Of a stretch of DNA of 64,000 nt, positions 61,290 to 64,000 are shown one piece after another (the first letter of the stretch is position 1; the number at the start of each line of letters is the position of its first letter). Under the pieces are notes generated by a model. It was not told the origin of the DNA. It did no database searches and saw only the letters and a program-made list of their open reading frames with translations. Origin of the DNA: Streptomyces curacoi. Lineage in GTDB: Bacteria > Actinomycetota > Actinomycetes > Streptomycetales > Streptomycetaceae. The position numbers were made by a program, and so were the translations under genes. The DNA is taken from assembly GCF_001513975.1 (NCBI RefSeq), contig NZ_KQ947987.1:306019-370018 (forward strand). Direction: 5' to 3'.

Positions 61290-62137
61290 AACCACCGCTG
61301 TGTGATCACGAACAGCACCAGCACCGGAATCACCGAGATCACCGACCCCGCCATCACCAGCCGCTGGTCGTAGCCGAACGACGACGTCTGGAGGCGGGCC
61401 AGACCCAGCGTCAGCGTGAAGTGCTCCTCGGAGCGCAGCACGATCAGCGGCCAGAGGAAGTCGTCCCAGGCGCTGATGAAGGTGTTGATGGTGACGACCA
61501 GGATCGCGCCGTACGCGGAGGGCAGGTACAGATACCGGAACCGCTTCCACTCGCCCGCACCGTCCAGCATCGCCGCGTCCTCGACCTCGCGGGGCACGGC
61601 GAGGAACGCGGCCCGCATGATGAGGACGTTGATCGCGGCGACGAAGCCGGGCAGCCAGACGCCGACGAGGTGGTCGACCAGGCCCAGGTCCCGGATGCTG
61701 AGGAACAGCGACACCATGATCGACTCGAAGGGGAACATCATGGACGCCATCAGCAGCACCCACACCAGCTTGCGGCCCTTCCAGCCGGGCTTGGAGAGCA
61801 TGTAGCCGGCCATGGTGGAGAAGGCGAGCTGGCTGGCGATCGAGATGACCGCGACGAACAGGCTGTTCCTGATGTACGTCCACACCGGGACCTGCTCGAA
61901 CACCTCCCGGTAGGCCCGCAGGGTCGGGTGGTGCGGGATCAGGGAGGCGCCCGCGCCGAAGACGTCCTCGCCCGCGCCCTTGAGGGACGACAGCACCTGC
62001 CACAGCAGGGGGCCGACGGTGATGAACAGGACGAAGACCAACAGCGTGTAGCGGAGGACGAGTTCGCGGGGGCGGCCGTAGTCGCGCCAGCGGGGCAGCA
62101 GGCGGCGGCGTTTCATGGGGACCGGCGCGGTCGTCAT
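61253..62137 (-). CDS. ABC sugar permease, MalG type (second system)
   Basis: The 294-residue permease has six helices and the EAA motif VEDAAMLDGAGEWKRFRYLY. The start overlaps the stop of the upstream permease by 4 bases. It is the last gene of a binding protein-permease-permease operon that enters from the right edge; no ATPase gene is present, as in the system at 11-14 kb. The stop codon lies inside the convergent GH3 gene, giving a 37-base tail overlap. Confidence 0.92.
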   Translation of the reverse strand: MTTAPVPMKRRRLLPRWRDYGRPRELVLRYTLLVFVLFITVGPLLWQVLSSLKGAGEDVFGAGASLIPHHPTLRAYREVFEQVPVWTYIRNSLFVAVISIASQLAFSTMAGYMLSKPGWKGRKLVWVLLMASMMFPFESIMVSLFLSIRDLGLVDHLVGVWLPGFVAAINVLIMRAAFLAVPREVEDAAMLDGAGEWKRFRYLYLPSAYGAILVVTINTFISAWDDFLWPLIVLRSEEHFTLTLGLARLQTSSFGYDQRLVMAGSVISVIPVLVLFVITQRWFYRGVSSGAVKL

Positions 62138-63174
62138 GCCTCGTCCTCCTTCGTCAGGCGCTGGGCGAGCAGCGTGAGGCCCAGGGTGAGTGCGAACAGG
62201 GCGACGCTGACCGCCGCGCCGTAGCCGGCGTTGCCGGTGAGCGGGTCGAGGCCGACGTCCCGGATGTAGAAGGGGAGGGTGCGGTCGGCGCCGCCGGGGC
62301 CGCCGGTGGAGCCGCCGAGCATGTAGATCTCGGTGAAGACGCGCAGCGAGCCGATGCCCGTCAGGGTGCCGACCAGCATCATCGACTGGCGTACGCCGGG
62401 CACGGTGACGTGCCAGAAGCGGCGGACCGCGCCGGCGCCGTCCACCGCGGCCGCCTCGTGCAGTTCCCTGGGCACGTTCCCGAGCGCGGCCAGGTAGAAG
62501 ATCATGTACCAGCCGAGGCCCTTCCACAGCGTCAGGCCCATCGCCGACAGCAGGATCAGCCACGAGTCGGACAGGAAGGGGATGGCGTCCCGGATGAGGT
62601 GCGCCTTCTGCAGCCAGGTGTTGACCAGGCCCTGGTCGCTCAGCAGCCACTGCCAGCTCAGGCCGACGACCACGCTGGAGGCGAGGACCGGGGTGTAGAA
62701 GGCGGAGCGGAAGAAGCCGATGCCCGGGAGGTTCTTCTCCACGAGGATGGCCAGCAGCAGGGGCAGCAGCACCATCAGCGGGACCACGATCAGCGCGTAC
62801 AGCAGGCTGTTGCGGGTGGCCAGCCAGAAGTCGGAGTCGGAGAGCATCCGCCTGTAGTTGGCGAGGCCCACCACGTCGTACGCGCCGCCGAGCGGCTTGG
62901 CGTCGGTGAAGGACACCAGGATCGTGTTGAGGAACGGGAACACCCCGAAGACCGTCGTGCCGACGATCGCCGGGAGCATCCACAGCCAGGGCAGCCACCA
63001 GCGGCGGTAGAGCGCCGCGCCCCCCGCGTCCGCCGTCGGGCCGGGCGTGACGGCGCTCAGTGCGCGGCGCAGCGGCCCCTGCGGCGGTGGCGCGGGGGAG
63101 GCGCCGGGGCGCGGGGCGCCCGCCCCCGGGGGAGCGGGGACGGGCGCCTTGTCCAGTGCGGTGTGCTGGGTCAT
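62134..63174 (-). CDS. ABC sugar permease, MalF type (second system)
   Basis: A 346-residue permease. After a Pro/Ala-rich cytoplasmic tail of about 55 residues six helices follow (WLPWLWMLPAIVGTTVFGVF and onward), with the EAA motif LHEAAAVDGAGAVRRFWHVT. It lies between the binding protein (2-base gap) and the second permease (4-base overlap), so the three are translated from one mRNA. With the adjacent GH3 enzyme it probably imports a beta-linked oligosaccharide. Confidence 0.92.
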   Translation of the reverse strand: MTQHTALDKAPVPAPPGAGAPRPGASPAPPPQGPLRRALSAVTPGPTADAGGAALYRRWWLPWLWMLPAIVGTTVFGVFPFLNTILVSFTDAKPLGGAYDVVGLANYRRMLSDSDFWLATRNSLLYALIVVPLMVLLPLLLAILVEKNLPGIGFFRSAFYTPVLASSVVVGLSWQWLLSDQGLVNTWLQKAHLIRDAIPFLSDSWLILLSAMGLTLWKGLGWYMIFYLAALGNVPRELHEAAAVDGAGAVRRFWHVTVPGVRQSMMLVGTLTGIGSLRVFTEIYMLGGSTGGPGGADRTLPFYIRDVGLDPLTGNAGYGAAVSVALFALTLGLTLLAQRLTKEDEA

Positions 63175-63176
63175 CG

Positions 63177-64000
63177 TCAGCCGGCCTGCTCGATCAGCGC
63201 GTTGGCCTTGGACTGGGCCTCGTCGAGGGCGGCCTGCGCGCTCTTCTTGCCCTGCATGGCCAGCTGGATCTGGGCCGAGATGGCGTTCAACTCGCCCGGT
63301 GTGAGGGCGATCTCGTCGGCCGTGGCGGTCTGCCGGTCACTCGCGACGATCTTGCGGGCCTCGGCGAACGGGTCGTTGCCCTCGACCTTCTGGAAGAACG
63401 GGTCCTTCAGCGACTCGGTCGTGGAGGGGAAGATCACGACGTTCGGGTCCTTCGCCCACTCCAACTGGTTCTTCGCGTTGGTCAGGAACCGCGCGAAGGC
63501 CAGCGCCGTCACCGCGTTCTTGCTGGTGGACGCGACGCCGATGTACTGCGGGGCGCCGACGGTGTGGCCGAGGTCGTCCAGCGGGTAGCGGGCGACGCCC
63601 GTCTTCTTGTAGATGGACGGGTTGTTCTGCTGGATGAAGCGCAGGAAGTTGGGGTTCGTCGAGCCGTAGACCAGCTTGCCCTGGCCGTAGACGTTGGACG
63701 GGTCCTGGTTGGAGGAGAGGGAGTCCCTCGGCATGGCTCCGGCCTTGTACAGCTTCGTCATGCCCTCGACCCACCGCACGGTCCTCGGGTCGTCGGCGAA
63801 GGTGAACTTCCTGCCGTCGTCCGACAGGACCTTGACGCCCATCTGCTGCCAGTCGGCCGGGATGCGCAGAGAGGGGTTGGCGAGGAAGGCGTAGTACTTG
63901 CCGCCGGAGGCCTTGGCGATCTTCTCGGCGTCGGCGAACAGACCGAGGATGGACGTCGGAGGTTCGGCCGGGTCCAGGCCCGCCTTCTTCAGCAGGTCGG
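63177..64000 (-). CDS. ABC sugar-binding protein, C-terminal part
   Basis: The reading frame is open to the right edge of the window, so the signal peptide and first residues are missing; about 273 codons are seen. Family-1 solute-binding features are LLKKAGLDPAEPPTSILGLF, GGKYYAFLANPSLRIPADWQ and WAKDPNVVIFPSTTESLKDP near the C-terminus, which ends in a helical Ala/Gln-rich tail. It is the first gene of the operon with the two permeases and would bind the sugar outside the membrane. An internal ATG at 63842 is not the start. Confidence 0.9.
   Translation of the reverse strand, partial: DLLKKAGLDPAEPPTSILGLFADAEKIAKASGGKYYAFLANPSLRIPADWQQMGVKVLSDDGRKFTFADDPRTVRWVEGMTKLYKAGAMPRDSLSSNQDPSNVYGQGKLVYGSTNPNFLRFIQQNNPSIYKKTGVARYPLDDLGHTVGAPQYIGVASTSKNAVTALAFARFLTNAKNQLEWAKDPNVVIFPSTTESLKDPFFQKVEGNDPFAEARKIVASDRQTATADEIALTPGELNAISAQIQLAMQGKKSAQAALDEAQSKANALIEQAG

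Overview
The window is a piece of a high-GC actinomycete chromosome, almost certainly Streptomyces. It has third-position GC bias in every gene, frequent GTG starts, the sporulation regulator WhiI next to a DUF3000 gene and hemE, sugar ABC importers with no ATPase gene of their own, and several copies of a dispersed GCGCGGGGAACTGCGCGACC-type element seen in many Streptomyces genomes. Most of it is conserved core; two short stretches (34.0-36.7 kb and 54.8-55.0 kb) stand out.

Layout. 1-3.6 kb: end of an amino-acid permease, an NYN-domain protein, a 3-hydroxyisobutyrate-dehydrogenase-like enzyme and a propeller-like protein, with local DNA duplications. 3.9-7.2 kb: a two-gene fatty-acid beta-oxidation operon (thiolase, then hydratase/3-hydroxyacyl-CoA dehydrogenase) with two palindromes upstream. 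7.5-14.1 kb: a sugar locus in which a GH2 beta-mannosidase and a LacI regulator diverge from a binding protein and two permeases; LacI-type palindromes lie between. 14.2-25.2 kb: ribonuclease D, a DUF4333 protein, whiI, DUF3000, and three genes of the coproporphyrin-dependent heme pathway (hemE; hemY/cgoX-hemQ/chdC), with a rhomboid protease, an NADH-oxidase-like flavoprotein and a DUF4349 lipoprotein between them. 25.2-33.9 kb: a TAP-type secreted hydrolase, a TIGR04222 membrane protein, a DUF4142 protein, a DUF692/MNIO-type enzyme with an extra C-terminal domain, a Pth2-type hydrolase, a small ABC exporter, a tiny zinc-ribbon protein and a NodB deacetylase lipoprotein.

34.0-36.7 kb is a lower-GC insert: a divergent HTH regulator and two overlapping genes, the second with a HEPN-type RN-x5-H motif and a C-terminal winged-helix-like region. 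It looks like an undescribed or poorly described defence/toxin cassette. 36.7-48.9 kb returns to core functions: a Ser/Thr kinase, PhoX-like protein, SPFH protein, carbonic anhydrase plus SulP transporter, ZapE-like ATPase, pyrimidine-reductase-like protein, murC, msrB and a PP2C phosphatase. 48.9-52.0 kb: a TetR regulator, an MFS transporter with an operator-covered promoter and a 7-bp tandem repeat in its leader, and a flippase-like membrane protein.

54.8-54.9 kb carries the most unusual signal: two tandem 71-nt tRNA-like cloverleaves, identical except in the anticodon loop and T loop, ending 4 nt before the start codon of a 787-codon gene I do not recognise. 55.0-64.0 kb is a carbohydrate-use region: two GH3 enzymes, a cellulase-fold glycosidase, a BadF/NAGK-type sugar kinase and a second ABC sugar importer whose binding protein runs off the right edge.
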